Assembly (NCBI RefSeq): GCF_003725335.1
Contig: NZ_QIBY01000018.1
Location: forward strand, 1-44,063
Direction: 5' to 3'
Source: Parvibacter caecicola
GTDB lineage: Bacteria > Actinomycetota > Coriobacteriia > Coriobacteriales > Eggerthellaceae
DNA: 44,063 nucleotides
Part shown: positions 17,441 to 25,335 of the stretch, piece by piece
How positions within the stretch are numbered: the stretch's first letter is position 1
Layout: each line of letters starts with the position of its first letter
Notes under the pieces: model-generated
The model's input: only the letters and a program-made list of their open reading frames with translations
What the model was told of the DNA's origin: nothing
Databases searched by the model: none
Program-made: the position numbers and the translations under genes

Positions 17441-17495
17441 CTACCAAAGTTGCTGAAGCGCTCAACCCTGATACGCGTTTCAGCGACTTTGGTAG
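17441..17495. repeat. Inverted-repeat hairpin, copy 1 of the CTACCAAAGTTG family
   Basis: Left arm 17441-17460 and right arm 17476-17495 are 20 bases each and complementary except for two positions that still allow G-U pairs; the loop is 15 bases. A further single arm lies at 17508-17527. Confidence 0.8.
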
Positions 17496-17628
17496 CGAAA
17501 TACCACACGTTTTGACGCTTTTGGTAGGCCGTAGCAAGACACCAAACAACCCACCTTGAGTTTCCCCAGTTCAGCGCAGTGCAGTAATCGAGATTACACA
17601 CAACGCCACCCTTAAATCGACTCCCACA

Positions 17629-17685
17629 GCTACCAAAGTTGTTGAAACGCGTAAGCCGCTGCAGATTTTAGCAACTTTGGTAGCC
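17629..17685. repeat. Inverted-repeat hairpin, copy 2 of the CTACCAAAGTTG family
   Basis: The left arm GCTACCAAAGTTGTTGAAAC (17629-17648) pairs imperfectly with the right arm (about 17665-17685). The motif starts 189 bases after copy 1. Sequence left of the arm (CGCC..CTTAA..CGACT) is also shared with copy 1, so the repeat is longer than the hairpin. Confidence 0.75.
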
Positions 17686-17693
17686 TCGCCCGG

Positions 17694-17733
17694 AAAAACA
17701 AAACAAGTCGGCAGCTAAACCGACTGCCGACTT
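17694..17733 (-). terminator. Rho-independent terminator of tRNA-Thr
   Basis: Arms 17705-17714 and 17724-17733 form a 10-bp perfect stem, followed on the minus strand by a T-rich tail (complement of 17694-17704). Confidence 0.85.
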
Positions 17734-17743
17734 GCGGAAACGC

Positions 17744-17819
17744 TGGAGCCAATGAGCGGACTCGAACCGCTGACCTACGCATTACGAGTGCGTTGCTCTA
17801 CCAACTGAGCCACATTGGC
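17744..17819 (-). tRNA. tRNA-Thr (anticodon CGU), CCA encoded
   Basis: The minus strand folds into a full cloverleaf. The 7-bp acceptor GCCAATG/CATTGGC is at both ends. The D arm contains GCTCAGTTGGTAGAGC, the anticodon stem is ACGCA/TGCGT with loop CTCGTAA giving anticodon CGT, and the T arm contains GGTTCGAGTCC. The 3' CCA is in the DNA (17744-17746). It reads ACG codons. It has its own promoter and terminator and is not part of an array. Confidence 0.97.
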
Positions 17820-17836
17820 GCATTAAGCAAAAACGA

Positions 17837-17865
17837 AGTATACCGAAACACCTTTTTCCGTGCAA
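17837..17865 (-). promoter_or_regulatory. Promoter of tRNA-Thr
   Basis: On the minus strand TTGCAC (17860-17865) and TATACT (17837-17842) are separated by exactly 17 bases. The predicted start lies about 10 bases before the mature tRNA 5' end. Confidence 0.8.
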
Positions 17866-17929
17866 GAACCTTGCGACGCGGCGAGGCCCAGCAGCCATCC
17901 TTGGCCGGCGTGCCCGAGGCGCTGGGCAT

Positions 17930-17964
17930 AAAAAGCGCCCCGGCTTGGGGTCGGAGCGCTTTTC
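17930..17964 (-). terminator. Terminator after the universal stress protein gene
   Basis: Arms AAAAGCGC (17931-17938) and GCGCTTTT (17956-17963) form a stem 41 bases past the stop. T runs occur on both strands, but the position fits the minus-strand gene. Confidence 0.8.
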
Positions 17965-18004
17965 TCATTTATGGCGAAGCGTTGTGCGGATGCGCGCGGG
18001 CCCC

Positions 18005-18475
18005 TTACTTCACGATGAGCACGGGGACTTGGGTTTTCTGCAGCACCGAGTAGCACACGCTGCCCAGCATGCTGCGTACGGCCCCCATGCCGCGATGACC
18101 CATGGCGATGCAGTCGTAGCCGCCGGCGTTGGCGTAGCCGGTGATGGCATCGTGGGGCGAGCCGTTCACCACGGCAATCTCAACCCCATCCCGGTCGCCT
18201 ACAATGGGAGCGATGGCGGCGCGAATGTTTTCAGTAGTTTCGCGGGCGGCCTCTTGATCGATGGCCTCCAGCGAGTCTGCCTGCAGGCTGTCGCCCATCA
18301 CGCCGGACATGCGGGCGGCAATCTTGAAGGTTTCGGCGTTGTAGTCGTGCCAGTCCACCACCGCCAGCACCGTAATGGTGGCGCCAGGGGCCATGGAGGC
18401 TAGCTCCAGCGCCTGGGCCAGGGCGTGGGCTGCCGGTTCGGACGAGTCGTAGGGCACCAGAATTTTCTCGTACAT
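18005..18475 (-). CDS. Universal stress protein (UspA family)
   Basis: A 156-residue Usp-fold protein. It starts MYEKILVPYDSSEPA, as family members do, and carries the ATP-binding type motif GHRGMGAVRSMLGSVCYSVLQ (G-2X-G-9X-G-S/C pattern, about residues 125-145). Such proteins accumulate under starvation or stress; the target is unknown. The ATG at 18475 is chosen because GAGGAGG is just upstream; the frame stays open to 18658 without plausible protein. A small hairpin (AAACCT/AGGTTT, 18494-18507) lies close to the ribosome binding site and a larger dyad lies at 18560-18601, so the 5' leader may be structured. It is a single gene with its own terminator. Confidence 0.92.
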   Translation of the reverse strand: MYEKILVPYDSSEPAAHALAQALELASMAPGATITVLAVVDWHDYNAETFKIAARMSGVMGDSLQADSLEAIDQEAARETTENIRAAIAPIVGDRDGVEIAVVNGSPHDAITGYANAGGYDCIAMGHRGMGAVRSMLGSVCYSVLQKTQVPVLIVK

Positions 18476-18839
18476 GATTTCCTCCTCACAGAAACCTCTA
18501 GGTTTTTGAGCCGCTGGAGGGTGCGCCGATCCGGCAGGTCTGCGCTCGACGCTCCGTGCGAGGGGAACTAACTCGACCTGCGGTCGAGTGGATTTCCCCT
18601 CTACTCCGCTTGGCCGGACCTCGCTCCAACCCACCGGGTCGGCCCAGCCAGGATGCATCGGACGAGCATTTCCCTCTGCTGAAAAACCTACGGCAAAAGC
18701 TTAGCCGTTCTTCCGCCGCTCGGCTGTTTCTTTAACAGCATTGTTGATTTGGTTGGGGCACGGGCGGCTGGCGGCCCTTGTTTTATACTATCGCGAAACC
18801 CTCATTGCCCCGCGGGGCCAACTGCAAGGAGCCAAGCTT
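18476..18839. other. Divergent intergenic region, usp and murT-gatD
   Basis: Control regions for two divergent genes lie here. Besides the dyad at 18560-18601, a TATACT box at 18784-18789 is a candidate -10 for murT-gatD, but no matching -35 is seen. No further gene is supported. Confidence 0.5.
18560..18601. repeat. Large interrupted dyad in the usp upstream region
   Basis: Outer arms GAGGGGAA and TTCCCCTC and inner arms ACTCGACC and GGTCGAGT pair around a three-base loop, with short unpaired bases between the two arm sets. No T run follows. It could be a leader hairpin on the usp mRNA or an operator. Confidence 0.6.
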
Positions 18840-21101
18840 ATGAGCCTGAAAACCGGTGCAGCGCAAGTCACCAGTGCGGTGCTTACCTGGGGCCTTCGCC
18901 ATGTGGCGCACCGCCCCGCCGCCAATTTGCCCGGCGACGTGGCGCTGAAGGTAGATCCTGCCATCATGGAGCACCTGCGGGGGAAGGTGAGCGAGGCGTC
19001 GGTGATGGTGGTGGGCACCAACGGTAAAACCAGCGTGTCGAACCTGCTGGCCGATGCGCTGCAGCTGGCGGGGAAGTCGGTGATCTGCAACCGCACGGGG
19101 GCCAACCTGGCTTCCGGCATCGCCACGGCGCTGCTGCAGCAGCCGAAGAGCCAGTGGGGCGTGTTCGAGTGCGACGAGCTGTGGCTGGCGGAGATGCTGC
19201 CCCAAACCCGCGCCCGCTACGTGCTGCTGCTGAACCTGTTCCGCGACCAGCTAGACCGCTGCGGCGAGATAAGACGCATCCAGGATTCCATCATCGGCGC
19301 TCTGGCGTCTTCGCCGGAAACGGTGCTGGTGTACAACGGCGACGACCCCCTGTGCGCCCGCATTGCCGCCGAAGCCCCCAACCGCTCCGTGGCCTACGGG
19401 GTGCAGGGCAGCATGGGGCTGGCCCAGAACACGGTGGCCGATGCCCAGATGTGCCAGCACTGCGGCGCGATGGTGCAGTACCGCTACCGGCAGTACGGCC
19501 AGCTGGGAGACTACTTTTGCCCGCAGTGCGGGTTCTCGCGGCCGCAGCTTGCCTGCCAGGCCCGCGCGGTGGAGTTCTCCGCCAAGGGGGTATCGTTCGA
19601 GGCGTGCGACGAGGCCCGCGGCTGCTGCATGCCGCTGAGCGCCGCCGCCGGCACGCCTTATCTGGTGTACAACTACCTGGCCATTTTCGCCCTGCTCTCC
19701 CAGGCGGGGGTGAAAACCGGGCGGCTGCAGCAGGCCATCAGCCAATTCAATCCCGGCAACGGGCGATTGCAGTCCTACCAGCTGCAGGGGCGCCCGGTGC
19801 TGCTTAACCTGGCGAAGAACCCAACTGGCTTCAACCAGAATCTGAAGATAATCACCCAGGACGCCGGGCCGAAGGCGGTGGCGTTTTTCATCAACGACCA
19901 GATTGTGGATGGTCGTGACATCTCGTGGATTTGGGACATCGACTTCGAGGAGCTGGCGGGCCAGCCGGGCACGGCGGTGTTCGCCGGCGGTTCCCGCAAG
20001 AACGACTTGCAGGTGCGGCTGAAGTATGCTGGCTTGCGCGCGCAGCTGGTGGAGGGCATCGAAGAGGTGTTTTCCCAGGTGAGCGCCGATGGCCAATTGC
20101 CGGCTGATGCCGGGATGTACGCCATTGCCAACTACACGGCGCTGCCGGTGGTGCACCAGGCGCTTGACGCGATGGCGGCGCAAGAGGCGGCGGGGGCGAA
20201 GGCTGCGGCTGGTGCAGAAGGGGGCGCGGCTGATGCGCCGGGCGCCCCTGCGGCTGCAAGCACAGCTGCCGGTTCTGCAGACGGCGAGGCGGGGGCGGCC
20301 GCGAGCGCCGCTTCGACCGACGCCGCCCCGCAGCAAGCCGACGCCGCCCAACCCCCGGTGGTGATTGCGCACCTGTTCCCCGATCTGCTGAACCTTTACG
20401 GCGATGGCGGCAACGTGCGCATTTTGCAGCAGCGGCTGGCATGGCGCGGCGTTCCCTCTGAAGTGCGGCGGGTTGAGCACGGCCAGTCTGTCGATTTGGC
20501 CGATGTAGACCTGGTGTTCATGGGCGGCGGCCCCGACCGCGAGCAGAAGCTGGCCAGCGAAGAGCTGCTGGCCATGCGCGACAACCTGGCTGCCTACGTG
20601 GAGGCCGACGGCCCGCTGCTGGCCATTTGCGGCGGTTACCAAATCCTGGGCCATCGCTGGCTGTGGGGCGACGAGCTGGTGGAGGGCCTTTCCATCGTGG
20701 ATTTGGAAACGCGCCGCCCCGGCACTTCGGCCGATCGCTTGGTGGACAACCTGGTGCTGGAAAGCCCCCTGGCCCAAACCCCGGTGGTGGGCTACGAGAA
20801 CCACGCCGGCCACACGTATCTGGGCGAAGGAGTGCCGCCCTTCGGCAAGGTGATTTCCCAAACCGGCGCTGGCAACAACGAGCAAGACCAGGCCGACGGC
20901 GTGCGTTACCGCAACGTGGTGGGCACGTATTCCCATGGGCCGCTGCTGTCCAAGAACCCGGAAGTGGCCGACTGGCTGCTGTCCCGCGCTCTTGAGCGCC
21001 GCGCCCAGCGCACCGGTACCCCGGCCGCGCCGCTGGCCCCGCTGAACGATGCCGAAGAGCTGCAAGCCAACCACGTGATGCAAACCCGCTTGGGGCTGTA
21101 G
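18840..21101 (+). CDS. MurT-GatD fusion: lipid II isoglutaminyl synthase in one chain
   Basis: The enzyme amidates the D-glutamate alpha-carboxyl of lipid II. The two subunits, usually separate proteins, are joined here in 753 residues. The MurT part (about 1-440) has the Mur-ligase P-loop GTNGKTS near residue 60, a four-cysteine ribbon CQHC...CPQC (about 205-229) and a C-terminal MurT domain with LAKNPTGFNQ. A linker rich in Ala, Gly and Asp (about 445-500) leads to a GatD glutaminase domain. That domain has the nucleophile in LLAICGGYQILGH (about 595) and the catalytic His in YSHGPLLSKNP (about 697). The ATG at 18840 has CAAGGAG nine bases upstream; the frame opens earlier at 18741 without family similarity. 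The linker composition and intact motifs argue for a real fusion. Confidence 0.95.
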   Translation: MSLKTGAAQVTSAVLTWGLRHVAHRPAANLPGDVALKVDPAIMEHLRGKVSEASVMVVGTNGKTSVSNLLADALQLAGKSVICNRTGANLASGIATALLQQPKSQWGVFECDELWLAEMLPQTRARYVLLLNLFRDQLDRCGEIRRIQDSIIGALASSPETVLVYNGDDPLCARIAAEAPNRSVAYGVQGSMGLAQNTVADAQMCQHCGAMVQYRYRQYGQLGDYFCPQCGFSRPQLACQARAVEFSAKGVSFEACDEARGCCMPLSAAAGTPYLVYNYLAIFALLSQAGVKTGRLQQAISQFNPGNGRLQSYQLQGRPVLLNLAKNPTGFNQNLKIITQDAGPKAVAFFINDQIVDGRDISWIWDIDFEELAGQPGTAVFAGGSRKNDLQVRLKYAGLRAQLVEGIEEVFSQVSADGQLPADAGMYAIANYTALPVVHQALDAMAAQEAAGAKAAAGAEGGAADAPGAPAAASTAAGSADGEAGAAASAASTDAAPQQADAAQPPVVIAHLFPDLLNLYGDGGNVRILQQRLAWRGVPSEVRRVEHGQSVDLADVDLVFMGGGPDREQKLASEELLAMRDNLAAYVEADGPLLAICGGYQILGHRWLWGDELVEGLSIVDLETRRPGTSADRLVDNLVLESPLAQTPVVGYENHAGHTYLGEGVPPFGKVISQTGAGNNEQDQADGVRYRNVVGTYSHGPLLSKNPEVADWLLSRALERRAQRTGTPAAPLAPLNDAEELQANHVMQTRLGL

Positions 21102-21253
21102 CCCCTGATGCCCGTGGGAAATGTGCGGCGCGCGGTCTGGGAATGGGGAAATAGGGAGAAGTTATGGAGTGAGCGGTCGCAAGTCGTGACTTTTTGCTTA
21201 AGAACGTTGCTCTTCTGTTGCCAATGCCAAGTTGGTAAGGGAAACTACCCCCT

Positions 21254-22864
21254 ATGAATACTTCAGGAAACAACAACCCGCGCAACCGGCGCCCCGAGGC
21301 CGGCAATCCGCGGGCGCAATCTCACGGACGCCACACAGCCCACTCTTCGGGGGCTGCTGCGGGTGCCAACAACCCGCGGGCCAATGCGGCGGCGGGCCGT
21401 AACAATCCTCGGGCGAACGCCTCTCAGGGCCGCGCCTCTTCCGCCAGCCGCGGTCAGGCGCTTCCGGTGATGGGCCAAAGCGGCGGTCATGTTTCCAACG
21501 CGGTGTTGGAAAACCAGGCGATGCCGGCCAGCAAGCGCAAGCGGGGCAAGGCGAAGAAGATTGCCCTCGGCGTTCTGGCGGCCGTGCTGGTGGTGGCCGT
21601 GGTGGGCATCGGTTTCGCGTTTGCCTACATCAACAAGATTCAGTCCAACATGAGCGGCAGCGTTTCCGCCGATACCTTGGCCACGCTTGACAACGTGGCC
21701 GCCGGCGAGCCCTTCTACATGTTGCTCATGGGCACTGATGGCTCGGAGGCGCGTCAGCAATCGGGTGACTTCGGCGATTCCTTCCGCACCGACACCATGA
21801 TGCTTTTGCGGGTCGATCCGCCGCAGAAGAAGGTAACGTGCGTGTCCATCATGCGCGACACTCAGGTGAATCTGGAAGGCTATGGCCTGCAGAAAATCAA
21901 CGCCGCCCATGTATTCGGCGGTACCGAGCTGGCCATCAAAACGGTTTCCGAGCTGGCCGGAGTGCCCATCGCCCACTTCGCCGAAATTGACTTCGACGGC
22001 TTTGAGAAGATCGTGGACGCCCTGGGCGGCATTGAGGTGAACGTGCCCATCGCCATTAACGACAGCCACGTGGACGCCGCGCTGGAGCCGGGCTTGCAAA
22101 CCCTGAACGGCGTGCAGGCGCTCAGCCTGTGCCGCTCGCGCCACACCTACGACGGCCTGGGAGTGGGCGACGCCCTGCGCGCGGCCAACCAGCGCATGGT
22201 TATCGGCGCGATTGCCAAGAAGGTGCTGTCCGCCGATCTGCCCACCATGATGGCCAGCATCGAGGCGCTGTCCCAGTACGTCACCACCGATATGTCGGTG
22301 CAAGACATTCTGGCGCTGGCCCAGTCGATGCGCGGCATGAACATGGAGACGGATTTCTACACCGCCATCTGCCCCACCGTTTCCGACTACTCCAACGGCG
22401 TTTGGTGGGAGCTTTTGCAGCGTCATCAGTGGGAAGAGATGATGGAGCGCATCGATCAGGGCCTGCCGCCCACAGCGGAGGATCAGGTAGATGAGGCCAC
22501 GGGTATTGTGATTGCGAACGCCGGCGGCGGTGCTATGGGCGATGAGGCCCAGGAGGAAAATGCCGCCAACGCCCGCAAGCGCAACCACAGCGGCAAGGTG
22601 GCGGTGCGCAACGGCACCACCGTAGCGGGCCTGGCCAGCAAGGCCGATGCGGTGATCAGCGACCTGGGCTTCCAGGTGAACACCGGCAACGCTAACAGCA
22701 CCGATTACGATGAGACCGTGGTGGTGTACAACGACGACGACCGCAAGCGGGACGCGCAGGACATCGTGGACGAGCTGGGCGTAGGCGTAGTGGAGAAGAA
22801 CAACTCGAAGTACCTGTTCGACGGTGATCTGCTGGTGGTGCTGGGCACCGACTACGATAAATAG
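21254..22864 (+). CDS. LytR-CpsA-Psr (LCP) family protein with LytR_C domain
   Basis: A 536-residue membrane phosphotransferase that would attach undecaprenyl-linked glycopolymers to peptidoglycan. The N-terminal 95 residues are Asn/Arg/Ala/Gly-rich and probably disordered in the cytoplasm. A membrane segment lies near 100-123. The LCP domain (about 150-330) shows LLMGTDGSE, DSFRTDTMMLLRVDP, VSIMRDTQV and HFAEIDFDGFEKIVDALGGIEV, with the late Arg-rich motif LCRSRHTYDGLGVGDALRAANQRMVI. A LytR_C domain closes the protein (about 445-535, from VAVRNGTTVAGLA). The ATG at 21254 has AAGGGA 11 bases upstream. It lies just after murT-gatD, another wall gene. Confidence 0.93.
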   Translation: MNTSGNNNPRNRRPEAGNPRAQSHGRHTAHSSGAAAGANNPRANAAAGRNNPRANASQGRASSASRGQALPVMGQSGGHVSNAVLENQAMPASKRKRGKAKKIALGVLAAVLVVAVVGIGFAFAYINKIQSNMSGSVSADTLATLDNVAAGEPFYMLLMGTDGSEARQQSGDFGDSFRTDTMMLLRVDPPQKKVTCVSIMRDTQVNLEGYGLQKINAAHVFGGTELAIKTVSELAGVPIAHFAEIDFDGFEKIVDALGGIEVNVPIAINDSHVDAALEPGLQTLNGVQALSLCRSRHTYDGLGVGDALRAANQRMVIGAIAKKVLSADLPTMMASIEALSQYVTTDMSVQDILALAQSMRGMNMETDFYTAICPTVSDYSNGVWWELLQRHQWEEMMERIDQGLPPTAEDQVDEATGIVIANAGGGAMGDEAQEENAANARKRNHSGKVAVRNGTTVAGLASKADAVISDLGFQVNTGNANSTDYDETVVVYNDDDRKRDAQDIVDELGVGVVEKNNSKYLFDGDLLVVLGTDYDK

Positions 22865-22877
22865 TTTGTGACGGTTG

Positions 22878-22907
22878 CTGACGGCGGGCCTGCGCCGGCG
22901 CTATAAT
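22878..22907 (+). promoter_or_regulatory. Promoter upstream of rlmH leader
   Basis: A perfect TATAAT (22902-22907) has CTGACG (22878-22883) 18 bases upstream. It begins 13 bases after the LCP stop and 115 bases before the rlmH start. Confidence 0.6.
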
Positions 22908-22954
22908 CCAAGCAGTCGGTGCTCCGCCTTACCGGGCAGCATCGGTTTCAGTTT

Positions 22955-22993
22955 AAGCCGGGTGCGTTTTGGCTGGCGGCCCGGCTTCTTTTA
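22955..22993 (+). terminator. Terminator-like hairpin in the rlmH leader
   Basis: Arms AAGCCGGG (22955-22962) and CCCGGCTT (22980-22987) are followed by CTTTTAT. It lies downstream of the TATAAT promoter, so it would end an RNA of about 80 nt or act as an attenuator for rlmH; it may also terminate the LCP transcript. Confidence 0.65.
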
Positions 22994-23021
22994 TGGCCAA
23001 AAGCCATTTCGGGAGACATCC

Positions 23022-23492
23022 ATGAACATAACCATTGTTTGCGTGGGCAAGCTGAAAGAGAAGTTTTGGGCCCAAGCGGTGGCGGAGTACGCCAAGCGCC
23101 TGGGGGCTTTTTGCCGGCTGGACATTCGCGAGGTGGCCGATGTGGACCCCGCAAAGGCCGGCGGCGAAGAGGCGGCAATGCGGCGAGAGGGGCAGGCCAT
23201 TTGCGCCGCCGTGCCTGAGCGCTGCCATGCCATTTTGCTGGCCATCGACGGTAAGCAACGCTCCAGTGAGGGGCTGGCGCAGCGGCTGGACCAGTTGGCG
23301 CTGCAGGGGGAGAGCAGCATTGCCTTCATCATCGGCGGCAGCTGCGGGGTTTCCCCCGAAGTTCGAGCGCGCGCCAAGGAAACCCTTTCGTTCGGCTCCA
23401 TCACGCTGCCCCACAACTTGGCTCGCGTGGTGCTGGTGGAGCAGATCTACCGCGCCTTCAAGATAAGTCGCCATGAGCCCTATCACAAGTAG
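23022..23492 (+). CDS. rlmH: 23S rRNA pseudouridine-1915 N3-methyltransferase RlmH
   Basis: A 156-residue SPOUT-fold methyltransferase that modifies helix 69 of assembled 70S ribosomes with S-adenosylmethionine. It begins MNITIVCVGKLKEKF and has the trefoil-knot motifs IAFIIGGSCGVSPEV and the C-terminal SFGSITLPHNLARVVLVEQIYRAFKISRHEPYHK, both diagnostic. Length is normal. The ATG at 23022 has GGGAG six bases upstream; longer readings into the leader are not supported. It is preceded by a promoter and a terminator-like hairpin, so expression may be attenuated. Confidence 0.97.
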   Translation: MNITIVCVGKLKEKFWAQAVAEYAKRLGAFCRLDIREVADVDPAKAGGEEAAMRREGQAICAAVPERCHAILLAIDGKQRSSEGLAQRLDQLALQGESSIAFIIGGSCGVSPEVRARAKETLSFGSITLPHNLARVVLVEQIYRAFKISRHEPYHK

Positions 23493-23510
23493 CCGGCCTG
23501 GCGCCTGTTT

Positions 23511-23665
23511 CTGGCCAAAACTGCGCTTTTGTCAGAGCCGTTGGTGCCCTGCGGGCGACTCCAGGGGCGTTTCTCGGCTGCTTTGCGCCGTTTTGTCCTG
23601 CGACGATGGCGAAATCGGGAGTTTTGAGGCGGTTTTGCTCTGACAATGTTGGGGTTTTTGGCCAG
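23511..23665. repeat. Miniature inverted-repeat-like element after rlmH
   Basis: The ends are inverted copies: CTGGCCAAAA...TTGTCAGAGC (23511-23538) and GCTCTGACAA...TTTTGGCCAG (23637-23665). The middle of each arm differs in sequence. The 155-bp unit has no coding capacity. No flanking target duplication was recognised. Confidence 0.6.
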
Positions 23666-23727
23666 ATTGACGCAATGGGGCTATGGTAGGATTTGTGGGT
23701 TCGATAGTTTGCTCAAGGAGTTCGTAT

Positions 23728-24294
23728 ATGGATAACGCAAAAATAGAAGAGGGCGTTCGGCTGATTCTGGAAGGGGTGGGGGAGGACCCCAACCGCGAAG
23801 GGCTGCTGGACACGCCGGCGCGGGTGGCCCGCATGTACAACGAGGTGTTCGCGGGGCTGGAGGAAAATCCCGCCAAGCATTTCCAGGTTACTTTTGACGA
23901 GCACCACGACGGCATCGTGCTGGTGCGCGACATCCCCTTTTATTCTATGTGCGAACATCATCTGGTGCCGTTTTTCGGTACGGCCCACGTGGCCTACCTT
24001 CCTTCCGAGGAGGGGCGCCTGTGCGGCATTTCCAAGTTGGCGCGGCTGGTGGATGTGTTCGCCAAGCGGCCGCAGGTGCAAGAGCGGCTTACGGCGCAAG
24101 TGGCCGACACCCTGATGGAGCAGCTGAACCCCCGCGGCGTGGCGGTGGTGATGGAGGCAGAGCACATGTGCATGTCTATGCGCGGCGTGAAGAAGCCCGG
24201 CAGCAAAACCACCACCAGCGTGGTGCGCGGCCTGTTCGAGAGCGACCCCGCCGTAAAAGCGGAAGTGATGAGTCTTATCTTCCGGCCGGTCTAA
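23728..24294 (+). CDS. folE: GTP cyclohydrolase I
   Basis: Converts GTP to dihydroneopterin triphosphate, the first step of tetrahydrofolate synthesis. The 188-residue protein has the zinc site and catalytic motifs [12 protein letters not shown] and [16 protein letters not shown], the substrate-binding [23 protein letters not shown], and the N-terminal segment [16 protein letters not shown]. All zinc ligands (two Cys, one His) are present. The ATG at 23728 has CAAGGAG eight bases upstream; the longer frame from 23683 lacks a site. No other folate genes adjoin it, and a strong terminator follows. Confidence 0.97.
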   Translation: MDNAKIEEGVRLILEGVGEDPNREGLLDTPARVARMYNEVFAGLEENPAKHFQVTFDEHHDGIVLVRDIPFYSMCEHHLVPFFGTAHVAYLPSEEGRLCGISKLARLVDVFAKRPQVQERLTAQVADTLMEQLNPRGVAVVMEAEHMCMSMRGVKKPGSKTTTSVVRGLFESDPAVKAEVMSLIFRPV

Positions 24295-24350
24295 CAACCG
24301 GAATCGGTTGCTGTCGGCCTTAAAGCTGGCGGCCGTTTTGGGGCTTTACG

Positions 24351-24379
24351 GGGCGGAGTGCAGCTTCGCCCTTTTTATA
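24351..24379 (+). terminator. Terminator of folE, overlapping the xth 3' end
   Basis: Left arm 24351-24358 and right arm 24364-24371 form an 8-bp stem with one G-U pair, followed by TTTTTATAT. It faces the convergent exonuclease gene, whose stop codon lies inside the T run. Confidence 0.8.
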
Positions 24380-25160
24380 TGTTCAGGTCCAGGCCCACGG
24401 GGCAGTGGTCGCTGCCTTCCACGTCGTCGTAGATGCTGGCGGCTTCGATGGCCGGCGCCAGCTGGTTGCTGACCAAGAAGTAGTCGATGCGCCATCCGGC
24501 ATTAGTGCTGCGGGCGCGGAACCGGTAGCTCCACCAGGTGTAGATGCCCGCCTGGGCGGGGTGCAGATGACGGAAAGTGTCGGTGAAGCCGGCGTCGATC
24601 AGCTCCGTCAGCTTGCCTCGCTCTTCGTCCGAAAAGCCGGAGGCGCCGCGGTTGGCGGCGGCGTTCTTCAGGTCGATTTCGTTGTGGGCCACGTTGAAAT
24701 CGCCGCACATCACCACCGGCTTGGGGGTGCTGGCTTCGCCGCTGGGTAGAATGCCCTCTTCAAGCCCCTTGCAGAACTCACGGAAGGCGTCGTCCCACTG
24801 CATGCGGAAATCGATGCGCGCCAGCTCGTTTTGGGAGTTGGGGGTGTACACGTCCACAAACCAGAACTGGGGGAACTCCAGCGCCACGATGCGCCCCTCG
24901 TGGTCCAGGTAATCGATGCCCAGCCCGTGCAGTTCCCGCAGCGGCTCTTCGCGCGTGAACACCGCCGTGCCGGAATAGCCCTTCTTCTCGGCGCTGGACC
25001 AAAACTGGTGGTAGCCGGGCAGCGCCAGTTCTACCTGGTCGGGGCTGCACTTTGTTTCCTGGATGGCGAAGATGTCAGCATCGAAGGCCTCGAACACCTC
25101 GTAAAAGTTTTTCTTCAGAACGGCGCGCAGGCCGTTTACGTTCCAGGAGATAAAGCGCAT
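24375..25160 (-). CDS. xth: Exodeoxyribonuclease III (AP endonuclease, Xth/ExoA)
   Basis: Cuts DNA at abasic sites and trims blocked 3' ends in base excision repair. The 261-residue protein has the full active-site set: SWNVNGLRA (Asn), IQETK (Glu), DVYTPN (Tyr), GDFNVAHNEIDL (Asp and Asn), GWRIDYFLVS (Asp) and GSDHCPV (Asp-His). The ATG at 25160 has AAAGGA upstream. It lies downstream of an endonuclease IV-like gene on the same strand, but 280 bases separate them, so it may have its own promoter. Confidence 0.97.
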   Translation of the reverse strand: MRFISWNVNGLRAVLKKNFYEVFEAFDADIFAIQETKCSPDQVELALPGYHQFWSSAEKKGYSGTAVFTREEPLRELHGLGIDYLDHEGRIVALEFPQFWFVDVYTPNSQNELARIDFRMQWDDAFREFCKGLEEGILPSGEASTPKPVVMCGDFNVAHNEIDLKNAAANRGASGFSDEERGKLTELIDAGFTDTFRHLHPAQAGIYTWWSYRFRARSTNAGWRIDYFLVSNQLAPAIEAASIYDDVEGSDHCPVGLDLNI

Positions 25161-25314
25161 GCTGGTCCTTTCTGCGTGCAGATGAGCGGAGCTAATTGTA
25201 CATCCTTGGGCGGGCGGTTTTGTCTGTCCGGGGCAGTTGTGCCCAGCCGTCTTAGCCGTTTCGTGGGGCAGGTGTTTTACATCTGCCGAGGGCGCGGTTG
25301 CGGGTAGCGCCTTA

Positions 25315-25335
25315 GGCAGAGATAGAATCTCTGCC
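25315..25335. repeat. Perfect 9-bp hairpin upstream of xth
   Basis: GGCAGAGAT, a three-base loop AGA, and ATCTCTGCC lie between the nfo-like stop and the xth start. No T run follows; operator or mRNA structure are both possible. Confidence 0.5.

Larger units (their letters stand above)
17285..17743. other. Gene-free region with inverted repeats between DUF488 gene and tRNA-Thr
   Basis: No coding frame is credible. It contains five copies, in both orientations, of a 20-bp motif beginning CTACCAAAGTTG (17441-17527 and 17629-17685), plus the tRNA terminator at 17694-17733. The DUF488 promoter must lie in the first 150 bases; no clear boxes were found. Confidence 0.6.

Noticed and set aside
17441-17690. 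CRISPR array
   Set aside because: Repeats alternate in orientation, are unevenly spaced and no cas genes are near.
19251-21083. 610-residue open frame on - opposite murT-gatD
   Set aside because: Same reason: reverse shadow of a gene with intact catalytic motifs.
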